DNA of 64,000 nt from Rhabdornis inornatus (Eukaryota; Chordata; Aves; Passeriformes; Rhabdornithidae), in NCBI GenBank assembly GCA_013397075.1, contig VWZS01004784.1, positions 817,263 to 881,262 of the forward strand, read 5' to 3'. Below, piece by piece: positions 23,314 to 38,400 of the stretch (position 1 is its first letter; each line of letters starts with the position of its first letter). Under the pieces are notes generated by a model. It was given only the letters and a program-made list of their open reading frames with translations, was not told the origin of the DNA and did no database searches. Made by a program: the position numbers and the translations under genes.

Positions 23314-26300
23314 ATCTTCTTGCTTTCCATGCCTTTCATGGGAAAAAAGCGGAGAAGGGCTAATTAGCATAAGAGAATTTTGAGAGCAGCCTGTATCTTG
23401 GGAAGGGCCACCACAAGTCAAGATTTAACAGTGAGACCAAGGACTGAACTACCTGTGAAACTCTCACTGACTGCAAACATATGCTGTTAGCAAGAAGGTG
23501 AGCACATCATGGCCAGATGGACCATCCACCACCATCTGAAACCCAACATATCTGTCTCCCTCAAACAACATGTGTGCAGCAACCCAGACCTGATCACTGC
23601 CTTCTCTGTTTCAGGCTTTACTTTCTTCCCTGTGCCAGCCCATCCAAACTGCCAGGCTGATGCTGAAGGACACAGTTCTGCCAGGGAGCATCATGGCAGA
23701 GCATCAATGTCACTTTGATTTACCCACAGGTGCTTTCTGCAGCCAGCTGGGCTGCAGGGTGTGAGGCTGCTGTCCTCACTGCTGGCCAAGGGAAGGATTT
23801 GAGGGGCTGGACACATCATAGCACAATGTATTTGCCAGTGGTGGCTATGCCTGCTGGATACTGGAATTACCCTCCTGCTGATGGCAGGGTAAGTGAAGAG
23901 GGAAGTCACCCCCTGAGTAAACTTCACCCTTTCTAAGTGATTGGAAGCATATTGTGCCCACACAGGGGAAGAAAATTTCACAGATTCTGACTGCTTTCAT
24001 CCCTTGGGCAGAAACATGCAGAGTGGAAATCAGTAGGAATTATTTTGAGAAGATAAAAACCAATCAAACAACCAAAAAAACCCAAGAGCCAAAAATCCAA
24101 AAAGGAATGTGAAGAAGACAAGGCAAGTAAGGAACCATCTTGATCAACCCATATGTGTTTTTCTATTAAATTATGCTGAACACTTTTTATATTCCTCCAG
24201 GAGCCCTAAAGAACTTTGATGTGGCATGGCAAAACTATTAGTTACAAGCTAACAAATGCCAGTTATGCCAGGCAGTTTGATAGGAGAAACAGCACCTATG
24301 GATTAAATGCAGAGTAGAGGCCATTCCTGTCTGTTTGAGTCACAAGCAACTCCCCTTTCCCCATGCAGAGAATTGGCAGCTTTCAGTTTGCCACATGGTC
24401 AGAAAATAATTAAATTAACTAGGGAAAATCAACTGGTTGACCTAGTTACTGTAAGTTATAAAAATTGCTGAATGTCTCCAAGATGAGACAGATGATTGGG
24501 ATATCAAATCATGAGGAAAATCCTTCTCCTGAAAAGGACCCTTCAAGTTACATTTCCAAAGAAGGGAATAACAAAAATCTAGAAAGTTCTTAGATGCAGA
24601 GGTTTGGTACAAAAATGAGCTACTTATATACACTTCTTAATTCTGTTCTTTCATAAAGATTTTGTTAAAATATTCATTGGCTTTCACTCCAGAGATGGCT
24701 GCATTTCACAGGTGAGTGAAACCAGCACTGCAGGCAATATCTGTAGAGCACTTGCTGAATTTTTGTAAGCTTTATTATTACTGATTCAATCTGTGTAAGA
24801 GGAAAAAGGGCATCCAAATGGCACTTAAGATGGAATAAGGAGCCCTTCATAAAGCTATTAAGAAATTAATAATTACAGGAAGACAGATGTAATTACATCC
24901 AGAAGATCAATGCAGCTTTTAATGAAGAAGAATTTCAGGACCCTAAATACAAATTGAGATAAGAAACTTCTGAGGCTCTCTCACATACCCCTGCTAGATA
25001 AATGGGACCAAGGAACAAAGGGGTTAAAATGCTGTTATGCAAAACAAAATCATTCTGGAATCGTACTGAAAACCTTGAGGAAGCTGGTTTGACCTGTGAA
25101 ACCAGCTTCAAAGTGTCTTCTTTGATGTATGATTTTGGTAGATGTTAACTAATGGTCCTAATAAAGAAATGTTTGGTGTGTTCATTGCAAATGGGGCAGA
25201 TGACATGAAAAGCTGCCTCCTGTTAAAACGTTTGTGTTTCCCATGGAGATGAAGAACCTTAAGACTCCCACAGACTTGAGTAGCTATAAAGAAACCCTTC
25301 TCTCCCAGCCTGCAGAAATCTCTAAGCACTGGCATGATGAAGAAGACAAGTGTTCATCATCCCTTGCCTGTAGCTGAGGCCAGGAGATTTGGCAGGACAC
25401 CTGCACATGGAGGGTGGGTGTCAGGGCTGTAGCTTGGCCAAGGAACAGCAGGGAGAATGTCATGGCTCCTCTGCCTCCCTCATCTGAATCCTTCAGGCTT
25501 AGAATGGACAAACAAAACACAATTGAAAGAGAAATTCCATTGAGCAGGAATTTCACCTCCTGTCAGGTGTGAGGAAAACAGACAAAGGGGAACAATAATA
25601 CCTGACTCCTGTATTGACAAATTACATGGGAAATAAGCACAGGGGAAAATAAACTGAATTAGCAAGTCCACACACCATTTAAAATAAGCCTACAAATCCC
25701 AGCCTCTCCAGGTACATCCAGCTATACAGCAGATGCCCTTCACACAGGCAAATACACACAACAGCAAATGGAGTGTTTTTTCAAAACACCATAGAAATAA
25801 AAGAAGTCCCAAAATATACCCAAAGCATCCTAAAAACGGAGCAAGGCGGAATAAGTTGATTTTAAAGTCCTGGGGCCCTATGAGCTGAAAATGCTGTTAC
25901 ATGGAAAGAACATAAGCATCAGTTTTCACTAAAAGGTAAACACAAAAAGAAAATGTTTTTGCCAACAAACTATGGTAAAGAATTTCTGTCTTGATCTTCT
26001 TTCTTTTTTCTGAGGCATGTTAGTACATCTCGGTGCTGTGCTTTCCTTATGGCTGCCTCCAAATCCCACACATTTGTACCTCATCAGGAGAAACAACAAT
26101 GCTCTTCTTCCTACATAGCTCTAGTAGATTCTAAACTTAATTACAAGCAACACTTTGTCTGACCAATGGGAAAGCTGCAGGAAAAAATATCCAACAAACT
26201 AGTCTTAGCACAAAATGGACATTGAAGAATAGTTGCAGCTAAAACATTGCAGAACACACTGTGCAGAACAATTCTTCATTCACTAGGAGCTAGTTCTGCT

Positions 26301-27899
26301 CCAGATTTGCAGCTGTTACAGCTCTGCAAGCTTTGCAGGAAGCCTTTCCATTTGTACCAGCCAAAGATCCAGCTCACAGTGAAGCACATTTGGAAAAAAT
26401 TCCTGGTCAATACCTGCCTGAAGTTTGTTTCCAGCACTTATCAGAAAAGTTCATTATGATGGCAAAAAATAAAATACTCTTCTGAAGAGAAAGAAAATCC
26501 TCAATTATCAAACTACTGGCTTCAGCAATATTTTTTGAGAGAGAAGGTAAAAAGGACAAAGTCTCAAGAGATTCTGAGGATTAGTGGGGATTTAATAGGA
26601 AATGCATTGCAGACAGCAACTTTTGTCAGTAATTTTGAAGACCTGGGTGGTCTGATTCAACAGGATGGAAAAGTCAAACACTGTACACTGAGAAGTTTAC
26701 CAACAACAGAATAGCAATGTTATGAAACAACAAGCCCCAACTCTTTTCATAGTCAGTGCATAGTATCTTTCTTAATCTGCTTCAAATCACAGTTACAATA
26801 TTACTTCTGAGTGTACATTTGTCAGTTGATAAATATTACAGATGATATGTTGAAATAGTTATGATAAGCTGAATACCTTAATATGGGGTTCAGCTTTGAA
26901 AAACTCACTGTTCTTAAAGCAAAATAGACTTGAAAATCAAAAACTTTCACTGGAAATAAAGAGAAGGATTGGTTGGCACCATACCACATGCAGCCACAAG
27001 GAAATGTGCAATGCCTACATGGACAAAAAGGATCTCTGGGATCTTTTCTAGTCCCTTAAAAGGTCTTGAAAAGTAAAGATCTAGACCTCAAAAGCTAAGT
27101 TACACAAGATGATTATTGATAAGAATTTGAAATGTAAAGTTGCAGACACAAGGAATGTAGAAGACATAGCAATTTAATGAGATGGTTTTCAATCCACCTA
27201 AATGAGTTTCCTCTTATCAGTGAGCTCTTGTCCTTTTATTTTGAGAGAGGCCTTTGCCTGGCCATGGGTGTTCAAATAGGACTCAGAAATAGCTTGTCTG
27301 ATAGAAAATGTTGTTAAGATATGATAGCTCCTGTCTGTAATATTCCCAGGTAGTGATGGGGAAGGATTAAGGCCAGAAATAGATCTTACAATGTGACTGT
27401 ACTAACCAAAATTTACTTTAGCTTTCTTTACAAGCATAGGATAAGAAAGTGATGTGTCTTAGAAAATGTTCTGTTCAATCTGAAACAGAAATGCTTTTTT
27501 GTTTGTTTCAGTAATAATCCTACCCAATTAAATGTGATCAGAGCTGATTTTCCTTTTGATCTGTTGGTGTGTGCATAGGATGAAAAATCGATTAGTCATT
27601 TCAGCACACGAGTGAATGTCTTCAGCACTTTTTTTAGCATAATGAATGTGCTTAGAAAGATATGAACTTCAATGACAAGATCTTTGTAGAGGCTTTGGGT
27701 TTTTTTCAGTTTGGGGTTTTTTTTCACAATTTATTTTAACACCTATGATGTATGAGGCTTAGGAGAAATGTAAGCAATTCAGCCTGCTGCACACTTTGCT
27801 ATCAGAAGCATGCCTGAAGTGTATCTGAGAAGCAGTTGGAAAAATCCCCTCTGAATTGCTTTGAGTTCCATGGTTCTGTTCCTCTTTTAGGCCCCTCTC
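23314..27899. other. unassigned non-coding sequence
   Basis: No gene recognised. The block at about 23500-23930 has a slightly more gene-like composition, and a donor-like GGCAGG|GTAAGT lies near 23890 on plus. I could not pair it with a convincing coding exon. T/G-rich runs occur at about 27699-27725. Confidence 0.5.
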
Positions 27900-27930
27900 A
27901 AAAAAAAAAAAAAAAAAAGAAAAAAAAAAG
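27900..27930 (+). repeat. poly-A tract
   Basis: Nineteen A, one G, then ten A. Poly-A of this length could be the tail of a retroposed transcript, but the sequence just upstream is not recognisable as a processed gene copy and no flanking target-site duplication is obvious. Confidence 0.9.
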
Positions 27931-30399
27931 TAAGATTTTTCACTAACAGTACTAACAGTGAAGTGCTCTGCACTTGAGCAGCCTCACCCACACAAACTTC
28001 AGAGAAAGGGGTAGGAAAAATCTGGGTGTGACTCTCCAAGTGCTCTGTCTTCTGAACTATGAGGCAAAAGGTACAAACGAATCAGGCAAATCCAATTCAA
28101 CTCTGGAACTATGAGTCTACATGTGTTATGATGGAAGCCAAAGAAGCCTAATCTGTTCTGTGGGCAAAGCTGGACAGGTGTTTCACCCAGGCCCACTTTG
28201 TTCTATTTGTAGCCTTAAAAAGCATTGGCCTGAAGGGGCTGAAACCATTTTGAGGAGTATTTGAGCATGTTAGAGAGCGTCCTGGGAGCTCAGTTTATGC
28301 TACTGGAACAGGACTTAAATGCATGAATCATGGCTGGCAGTGAAGAGGGAATTGTGCTCTTCACTTTTAGTGTGCAAAATATTACTCTTCACTGCTCATA
28401 AAACCTCTATATATAGGAGAAGACATCCTATTGACAAGTATTATTAGCCACGCACAGGCCTAAAAAAATTAAACTGGTTAAGCAGCTGGAGTTTCTTTGC
28501 CAATGACCATTATTTTTTTACCACTCATATCAGAAGTGAGTATGATCATCTCTTTGCTTTTTCCCTCCACCAGACTCTTCAGGACGTCATCTTAATCTTA
28601 AGATTTTTCTTATCTCATTCCAAAGCATTAGTTCCCGCAAGGTAGCTTAAATGTGTACATATATGGACCATAAACCCATTTTGATTCCTCATAAAGCAAA
28701 ACATTGTTCTGCTTGCATTTCCTTTCTACCTCTTCCTCCAGTGTCCCTCTCTCACTCCCTGCTCCCTGCCACATTGGGAGCATTTTAAAAACAGAATTAA
28801 TCAGTCAAGCCAACTACTCTGGCTTCATAATTAATTCCCCTTGTTATTCACTATTGAGTCATGAGGCAGAAGATGGGTGTCTTGATCTTGAAGATAGGAC
28901 AAAGATACAAAATATTTCCATCCGGTGCTGGAAGAAAGGTTACAACCTGCTTCATACAGAATTCAATTAGGAATCACAGACAGGGGAAGCAAATTTGTAT
29001 TAATTCCTACAGATGCCAGAATGCTTTCAATGCATTTCTGCTTAAATTCTTTCCTCTAAAAGATTTTTAACTAATCACAACATTAGATTAGTTCTTTTAA
29101 AACAGTAGGTGATCAATTGAATTTCAATGCCTGAGGATAGAAATTTAAAGATTCCCAGATGTTTCATGGAAATCATCAAAAACTATTAAATTGAGAAGTG
29201 ATTCTGACACTAACTGAATTATCTACCCAAGTATTTCTATTGCACTGCTATCTGGGTATTTGTTTATCATGAGACATTTTTTAAGTGTTCACTAGGAAAT
29301 GTGGATAGACTCAAGCAGGCAGGGTTTCACCTCTCTTTGTAAATGAAGAGCTATAAAAAAATTAGTGTTTTGTAAATCCCATGTGGCTTTTAGTTCTAAA
29401 TGTCTGAAGGGAAGACCAAAAAAAAAAAAATTGACACCTCTGGTCTTTATGTCAGTGAATTCTAGGAGGAAAATTAGATGATCTTCTGTTGGAAATTATC
29501 AATTGCTTCCATAGACGAGAGCCAGATGCTGATCTAATGCTACATTAAAGCAGAAACTGAATTTTTTCTTCCTGAAAACATTCTGAACTGTCACCATTTT
29601 GTTTCCTCTAATATCTGAAACATGTAGGAACAATTTCTTTCTTCTCTAATTTGTGTGCTTGCATACGTGTGTGGGTATAAAAACTGCAGAATCTGTACAA
29701 AGCTGATAAATGCATATTTAGAAAAGATACATTTGGAAAAGACAGAACAGTTCTACCAAATAAATTCAAGCTTTCTGATATTCCCAAATCTAGACGTGTC
29801 ATTTAAATTTCCTGTTCCAACAAATTCACCTTTGAGGCAGTTTGATATTTAACTGACCGCCTATTTTGAAAAACTATATCATCTTGGAGTGGCAGCCTGA
29901 TTTTCTGATACAGCCATTGTTCCTGATGAGTCAGGAACACGGAAGAAAATCCATGTTGTGATGCTTGAAGATAATTTCTTGTGCATGGATTTACAGCACG
30001 TATTTATGTTAATGTTACCAGATCCTTCAGGTGTTTTCCATAAGGTTCAGGTTCCAGAAGTTCATAAGGGGCATGGCTAAATAACTGAACCCATGGCCTC
30101 CTTGTGTCAGTCAACAATCTTTTTGCTCTAGCTTCATATTTATTGCTGCTGTAAGGAGAGTTAATGAGAAAATAAAGTTGAAGCCTCATCCTCTGTGCAC
30201 ATGGCACGTATTTGATGGGACAGACTGTCTTGCATGAGATGCTAATTGCTTTACTCATTTCATCTACTGTCTGAGTCACATCATTATCCTAAAGTGCAAG
30301 ATCTTCACTTTAGGAGTTATTTGAACTGCTTGGAAAAGGATGGGCTCGTGATAAATGCACTCAATAAAGTAGATACTTATTTCCCTCCTACTATTTCAC
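27931..30399. other. unassigned non-coding sequence
   Basis: Nothing recognised. An A-run lies at about 29419-29431. Short open frames lack family features. Confidence 0.55.
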
Positions 30400-30429
30400 A
30401 GATTGAGAGAACAGCGATTCTCTCAATCT
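30400..30429. repeat. small perfect hairpin, 11-bp arms
   Basis: AGATTGAGAGA at 30400-30410 pairs exactly with TCTCTCAATCT at 30419-30429 across an 8-base spacer. It has no following T-run, and bacterial-style terminators are not expected in this DNA. Confidence 0.9.
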
Positions 30430-33400
30430 TCAACAAATACCGTGGTTGGTGAGGGTGTGAATAGACACAGGCAGGTGACTAGAATAACCACAAAACTATG
30501 GCTGAAATGCAGAGTAAATTTATTTACTCTTGCAAAGAGGATGATCCTGAAACAACACTCAAGCAGCAGGGACACACAAGTGGGAATATCGACACCGTCA
30601 GAGATTCTGCTTCTCAAAATGGACAGAGGATAAACAGCAGCAGGCATAATATAGGGTTTTCCACACTGATACTCTCCAGTATTCCCAACTGCTAAGTCAT
30701 GTGAGGGAATCTACCCCCTTCCCACCAACCTTCAGCTATTAACCCTCTCCTCCCAACAGTGGGTGTCTTGGAGAACTCTGTTGTGGATTGTAATCTGAGA
30801 GGAGGCTTCTCAGCCTGCAGTTTTCAGGCTGCCTCCCAAGGACCACTTCATAAACCTGAGGTCAAGCCCCAGAGAGGGGGAGACATATGGTTTAAGAGAG
30901 CAGTGAGAGAAATTCCATGCAATGACTTGACTAAAAATCTTTTGTAAAGTACCTGATGCAGGTTTGAACTCAGACTTGTAACTTCTAGCAGTTGACACAG
31001 AAACAATGCACCAGAGAGAAGTGCTAACTGCTGCCCACTCTGCCTTTGCACCAATTCCATCGCCCTCTTCTCTGAGGCAGCAGAATGAATGGTGTGTCCA
31101 GCTCTGAGCCACTGCAACTCAAAGCTTGATGTACTTTGAGGTCCATCTGGAGAGATGCCCAAATCTGCCATCCATCCCTCCAGTGGACAGTGCAGGGTTC
31201 ACAAAGCCAGCTCAAGTTTTTTCAGCAGTGGAAGCAAAAGCAAATGTCACTCTTCTGGGCTAAAAACTGATGTCCCTGCTGTGGTGAGAAGCCAGGCTCA
31301 GCACACACATGGGTGTGCTGCCCAGTCCTGCCCAGCTCCCAGGGGCACCTCTGGAGCTGTGCTGCAGCACTGCATCCACAGCCTCCCCAGCAGCCCACCC
31401 TGCTCACCCTGGAGCCTCTGCCTGCTGAGCCTCCACCTGGTCCCTCATGCTATGCTTTTAGGGATTGCCACACTGGAGCCAGCTTTGAAGTAGCTGACAA
31501 ATACTGGAGTGATAACTGAGGCAGCAGGAGCCCAGCAGAAAGCAGCTACCAAAATCCTCATCTTCCTCCTCAGCTCCTTTAAGCTGTGTGGGGCTGCATT
31601 TGGCCTGCATCAGTACTCCCCTGCTGAGACTGCAGGCAGAGAAAGAGAGGGAATTTAGCCCCTTTGGTTACAAGATGTAAATTAATATAATCCTTTTGCT
31701 TGTTCAGTGTGGTGGTATATATGTTCCTAGGCAACCACAGCTTTTGGGGGAATTTTGAAATTCTCTTGATTATCTCTCCTAAAGCATAGACTGAGACCTG
31801 ACCATTTCAGTTTTCTACTGAATATTTATTACTATTTTCTATACAGTGAGGTCTAGAGCTCAGTACAACTGGTTCTGAGTTCAGCAAGGAGCTTTATGTA
31901 CAACCACTAATGCAATCTATGCCTTAGCAATACTAATGATGGATTCACACTGATAGAAATCCAGCTAAATCATAAGAAATTCATTAAACCTAAACCTGGA
32001 TAATCTACCATGCATTCAATTAGAATGCTTGCCTACCATGAAAAGCAGAAATATGAAAACGTGCTTATTAAAAACACCCACCCATCCCCCAGAAAGAGAA
32101 CCCAAGCTGTCCTTCCAAGGAGGCTGCTCCTTCTTTCTGCCTCCCCCACTGTCACTATTACCCTAAGAGCAGAGAGCATACATAAGAATTCCTTGGAGGG
32201 ATGCAAAGGACAACCCAATGAATAATGCTGTGGGAGTGATTTGTAGCTTTCCCCAAAGCGTGAGCTGATTTGTTATGAATAGAACGCAGCCTGCTGCTCT
32301 GTTGAAAGCCAAATCTATGTGACTGATTTTCTTTTAATGCATTTATGGTAAAGAATGATCCTGCATTTGATTGCATGACCGATCACCCTGACACATACAG
32401 CTGATATTCTACCTGTGCAATCATAATTCTACACGTACCGACAAAAGAAAAAGCAGAAAAAAAGAGATGTGTTTTAGCTGACTGCCTTACTTTCTCATTC
32501 CACTGGTGCAAAGGCCATCTGATTTAAATTCTTCAAAGACACATCAGTTGGAAAGAAGCATTTCAGGTTATCATTTTAAGACTGTATTTGCAGTGTGGTT
32601 TAAAAGGACAGCCTATGTGGATTTTGACTTGGAAGACCATTCATTGGAAAAGTAAAACCTGGTAAAAATGTGTGGGATTACATAACTGATTTTTGGATGT
32701 TCTTGCTAATTAATGAAGTTTTAAGAAGCTTGTAAATTACCTTGAGTAAGCAGATATAAACAAGATCTACCTTTGAGAGCAGAAACTTATTGTTCCTGTA
32801 GGGCTAGGGGAATTAAATCTTTATTCAGAGTGCTTAAACACAGCCATATATCAGGACCTGAATGGAAATTATTTGGCATAATATACTGAATATAAACCTT
32901 ATACTGTCCCTGCCTGTGCTGTCCTGCTACTATAGAAGACTGTTTTATAACAGAAAGAGCCCACAAACAAGGAATGTTGGCACATCTCCATTTTGCAGGG
33001 GGATATCAAAGTTATTTCAAAATAACTCTGCTGTATCTTCTGAAGAATGGGAGAAAACCCACTGAAAATTGCTTGTGCTTTTAGACACCTGAGAGAAAGG
33101 ATATTGGATAACTCCCCCAGAGGCTGACCCAGAGCTGGAAGAGGCAGGTCTTTAAACAGATGAGAATGGCAATGGCTAGAGAGTACAGCATAATATCTTT
33201 GCCTCCTACTTTCTATTCATTAAATGGAGATAGTGTTTTGGTTTTCTTTTCTGAGGAATATCATTACTTTCCCAAACCAGAGATAAAAGTGGAAAAATGT
33301 AACCTCCAAAACCAGCCAGAAGGAACCGATGACCAAATCTGAGCAATGTTGGGTCCACACACTCATGCTCAGAGAAAAATCAAAGTCAGCCACCACCTGA

Positions 33401-35328
33401 AGTTCTTCCTTGTACATTTATTTTTTTCTATTTTCTGCATCACTGCTACCTGAATAAACTATCCATCACACTCAAAAGATACTACTCCCCACTCATCATC
33501 TCTTGTACAAACAACTTTGTTATTAGTAATTTCAGTCAGAGTTTCATCTCACAATGTTATTTTAACTATGCTGTTTCTGATTTTTAACAAGGGATGATAT
33601 CGTTATCTTGAGCAAAACATAAGCATTACATTAAAACAGACAGTGATGGCTTTAACTGTGGTTCTGCAGCAAATCTAGGAGAAAGAGTAGCATGAAGAGA
33701 AACATGAAGTTATACTGATCTGTGAACAAAGACTCTGATTGTAATTTTCCTGAGATTTGTTTATAATGACACAAAGGTGTGAGCAAAGCACTTAAGTAAG
33801 ACCTAAGGTACCTGACAGCAAATTACCACTGCTTAAACTACTCTCAATTGTTGCGAGTGGATTTGACATATGACATCACACTGCTTCTGGCTATGAACTC
33901 AGACTGTTCACCCACACCCAAGCCTGCTATCAAATTCATACTTTAGGCAAATACTACCTATTAATTTCAAAGGCACATTAAGACATTCGAAAACTTTGGA
34001 GGTTCTGACTTATAAATGATTTTGTGGGAGATGAGGCTAGAATTGGATGTGACTATCTCTCAGGCAGCCATTTCCCTGATGGGCAGTGAAATGGTTAATT
34101 GGTGATGAATGGGTCAGGTGTAACAAGAAAGATGCAATCAACACTTGCAAATTTTTCTTTAGGGGTGAAAAATCCTTTGGCATTAATTCTCATGATTCCT
34201 AAGAAATGGGGACAGGCTGGCAAAGTTTAAATGACTTTAAATGATGCCCATGGCCTTATGCAAAATCTGATTTCGACTCCAATGATTGATGGGTTGCCAT
34301 TAGTAGAAGAAAGAAAAGTTCAGAAATTGAGCCAAGTAAATCAAGAAAGACCTTTTGAGTTTACAATGAACACTTCAACATGATTCAAAAATTGTTTTAA
34401 CCAAGATTTCATTTTCTGTAAATATATGTTGCCTTCAGAATATGAACTATTCATTTCCATGAGTCGCTTTTGAGCCAGACTTTCATTTGGCCTGAAAAGA
34501 TGCCCAGCTTTCCCTGCCAGCTTTTCAAGGCTTTATTTGATTTACTTCAATGACACTGGGGGACTTCAGCTTCTGCATGAGCTCTGGCAGAAACTCTCCT
34601 CTTTTTAGATATAGGTGGCTCAGATACATGAAGCATTGAAGTTCTCACTACACCATTTGCTGAATTTCTTTTCTTAATAGCTGAAACAATTTTATTTTTA
34701 GTTAAAAAAAATAAAAAGAAACTACTTTCAGGTTCATGAAAATACCCTCCAAATTCCTATCATGACTAGCCAACTCACTCCACTGCAAGATACCAAGCAA
34801 ATTGAAAAATAACTGAAAATTAATTTGTTCCAACATTATAAATAGTGAAGTAAAAGGTGCAACTGGTTCACTGTCTCAATGGAATGAGGAAACTGCTTTA
34901 ATGTTAGCATAATATTTAATTTCTTTTTGAAATCAGAAATTTTAAAATAGGGCTTTTCATTTTATCCCAAGTTAAACATTTCCTTTTGATTTTAACCTTT
35001 CAAATATGGAACATTTATTTTTATTTTTTCTTTAGAATGGAGCATGTTTCAGAAAAATAATCTTCTGAATCAAAAATGTATTCATTTTATTTGACAGGAA
35101 AAATATTTTTGTTTACAGAGAGAAGAGGGACACTCTGGCAATTACACTACCCAAGAGAGAAATGGTCTCAGGAAAAATTACAGCTCATCTGTGAATTTTT
35201 CTCCTAGCCTCAAATCAAGACACAGCTGTACCATTTTGAATTTTCTTGTAATTCCAGCTTCTCATGAGAGCTCCAAATGGAACTCTCTGGTCTGACACAG
35301 ACTCCCTGTGCAAACCAGGGCCAATTCT
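30430..35328. other. unassigned sequence with one GC-rich block
   Basis: The part at about 31190-31460 is clearly GC-richer than the rest (many CCC, CAGC and CTGC words) but has few CpG pairs, so it is not a CpG island. Open frames of about 60-112 codons there overlap on both strands and look like compositional effects. The rest is AT-rich and unassigned. Confidence 0.5.
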
Positions 35329-35422
35329 GTTTTTCTGTTGTTTTTTTTGGCAGGTTTTGTTTTTGTTTTTTTGGTGGGGTTTTTTTGTTTGTTTTTTTGC
35401 GGTTTTTTTTGTTTTTATTTTT
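35329..35422. repeat. T/G-rich low-complexity tract
   Basis: Nearly pure T with interspersed G on the plus strand, as at 1810-1958. The hydrophobic Phe/Val/Cys-rich translations across it are artefacts. Confidence 0.88.
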
Positions 35423-38400
35423 GCACTTCAGAAGACATTATATGCAATTTGCAAACCTTATTTTCAGACTTACACTGAATGCCACTTTCTTGGAGTTTTT
35501 CACCTGAGATCAGAAAACTTTCTACCATGTGTGTTTTGCTGATGACCAGAACTGCTCTGAGGTATCAGAGAGAAATCAAAGCAGCTCTCAAGTGAATTTT
35601 TAGCATACTTGACACTACTGCCAAAGCCTAGACAATGTTGTTGCCATTTTTATCATGGAATATGTGTCCATACACGAAAAAAGTCTTGAAAGTATATGTA
35701 TCATAACTAAGGTGGAATTTGAGAATTTTTAAATTAAACAAAATCATATAAAACAACAGAAGAGCAACTGACAACCTCTTCATTTACTAGACCTCCTAGA
35801 GAGCTCTGCAACATAAATAAATGAGTTATGGGTAAGCTGATTTTGGTTTGGATTTGCTCATACAGTGTAATGTAGTTTTTTGTTAATTAAGAAACAGAGC
35901 CTAGCCTGACACTATTTGAGAAATAGGATTATAAAGATGTAATTTTATGTTAGACTGCTGTGTAAATAGGCTCATTCCCAGATTGTTAGAGCAGTGAGCG
36001 TTTTGATAAGATACCTGGAAAGCCTGACTATATTAACAGTACAACCTTCATAATTATGTTATTGTGGAGTGATAGCAACATAAATGAATACACAATGGAT
36101 CAGAAGAAATGGCAGCATGCAGAAGTGCACATAAGCAAAAGGTTTAAGACTGATGCTGAAAGTAAATGAATAAAATTGAGCATGTAAGTAGTATCCCTTG
36201 CAACTCCATATGCAAGGCCTTGTGATATTCTTGCCCAGTAAAAAACCCCATGAGCTTATGGTTAAAGAATGAATGGCCCATTCCAGAGATATTGAGGGCT
36301 GTTGTGAGCCCCCTTCACTTTGCATGTTCACAGCACATTGTAAATCCCTCTCTTGGCAAAGTGTCATCTCAAGATCATCTCAAGATCATCTTAGCGTGAT
36401 GCTTTTAAACAACTCTTCTTTGTGAGGATGGTGACCCAGGCCTGATATGGCACCAAAACCAAATTCCATCTGACACCCCTTCCCTATCTTCCTCGCACTG
36501 CTTCACAACTAGACCATTCTTTACTGCATTTCTGGCAGGGATTCAAAGTGGTGTTTACAGGCTCAGAGCAGTTTGTCACTCACTGCTGCAGAAGGGCCCC
36601 TGGCCATGGGGACCACCTCCTCCATGAGATGGCTCCTCCTGCAAGGAAGCCACCAGAGGGAGCAGAGCCATCAGAGCTGCCCTTTAAACAAACCTATTTA
36701 GGATTGCTGGAGCAGCTTGGTGTCAGCTCACTGGAAGATAAGTGCTGCTTGTTGAGTGCTATTTTTAATTAAGCAAAGATAGCACTCCAGCAATCATGGG
36801 ACTGATGATGCAGCTACTTCCCAGCTTCATTATAACTGAAAACATTCCTAGGTCTGTCCTGGATTGCTCTTCAAGCACCTGTGTAACAGCATCAGTCCCC
36901 CTCATTTCCAAGGAGACTGGGATTCAATTCTCTTTTGGCCCACAAAAGCACTTGTGCAAAAAGTTGCTAGACCAGTGTTTCCTGGACTGTCACCATAGAC
37001 TTTTGCAACAATTTATAGGGCAAAATATAGTGCCCCACTGTGGCATTCCTCAGTTGAGGCCGGCTTATTCCTGCTGTGCTCCTCCAGCACAATTCTCTCC
37101 CCACCTCCCTGGCACCCAGCAATGTCACAAAGCAGAGTGTGCAACAGGCAGTGGAGCTGGCATCTTACAGCAGCAAGAGCCAAGGACTGGTGCTGCTGCT
37201 GCTGCTAATATCCAACACAAACTTGGCAGACCCCTGCATCTCCCCTTCTTCTTCAGTTAAGTAGCTGTAGCAACTACACTTTCCTCCTCTATGGACTACT
37301 TTGAAATGTTCCGAAGAAACTGTATTGCAGCCAAGTATGAAATTCTCCCACACTATTTCTGATCAAACTTGTCTTCCATACACTACATGTAAATACAACT
37401 TCAATTCGTATTTAATGCAAATGCTTTCTCCTCTCCTAGCATAAGGGATTCCATCAATTGAAGAAAACATTAGGACATTTGGGATTAGGGCTTTAAAGAA
37501 GCTCCACTATTTAGATAACCCATCCCCCATCTCTTTTAATTTAAAACCCGTTTAAAACCCCTTTTCAAGTTTCCAAAGCAGCTATAAGGTGCTTTAACAC
37601 ACATGAAGCAAATGGAATTATTTTGTAATGAAAGTCTTGTCATACATCATTAGGATCTTCCTCCTACCTATAGGGCCATTTAGGAAGCTGAATAAATCTC
37701 TCCAGCTTTATAGCTGTAAGAAATGGTACATTAAGTTTGCTGCCCTCAGAGTGCCTGAAGAAATCCAAACACCCGATTTCTTCAAGTCCAGGAGGTTTTA
37801 TATTCCTGCTTCCAAATGCTGTTTGGCAGAGGTCTCCAACAGCAAATCCTCACTTGGCAGCTGTGAACAGAGGTCTACAAGCTCTAAAGAGACATATTTA
37901 TCACAAAGCACACCAAGAGCTGTAAGCACTGTATTTCTGGTGAACAATAACCTATTGCCTCCTCACATCTATGTTGTTGGTCTTCTCAAGACACAGGAAC
38001 TCCTATTCTGGACCCTTATTTGGTCACAATCTCTTGCAGTCCAGGAGCTTGCTGGACTCAGCTCAGCTCTCACAGCCTGGGATTTTGGACCCCTCTCACT
38101 CTGGCCAGGGGAGTGACACTCCAGCATTTACTGTCCTTCCAGATGTGGGAGCACCACCCCTCCCAGAGCTGCAGCAACAGCTCGGCCACTGAATTGCTCC
38201 TAATTAAGAGGCTGGCAGCAGTATCCAGGCAAGCACATGTAGGTAAATACTAGAGCTTTTGGACACATAGATTTTAGATGAAAAATCATAGAAAACAAAA
38301 GCATTTAATAAAAACATGCATGATAGAAGTCCTTTTATTTTTCCCTTAAAACACACCCATTGGAATTACTTTCTAGCATTCTCAGCTGTATCTTAATTTG

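Noticed and set aside
23182..23421. Frame with repeated Ser-Phe-Ile-Pro/Phe-Leu-His units
   Set aside because: It is produced by the 8-base minisatellite, whose 8-base period shifts through the codon frame. It is not a repeat protein.
27780..27930. Poly-A tract as the tail of a processed pseudogene
   Set aside because: The upstream sequence is not recognisable as a gene copy and no clear target-site duplication flanks it. It is kept only as a poly-A tract.
30400..30429. Rho-independent terminator
   Set aside because: The hairpin lacks a T-run, and the DNA is clearly from a vertebrate nucleus.
36796..37260. 154-codon plus-strand open frame
   Set aside because: No domain, signal peptide or splice context. 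A frame of this size is plausible by chance in 64 kb of six-frame sequence.
37628..38116. 162-codon plus-strand open frame
   Set aside because: No recognisable motif, and shorter frames overlap it in other registers. It is within chance expectation for the window.
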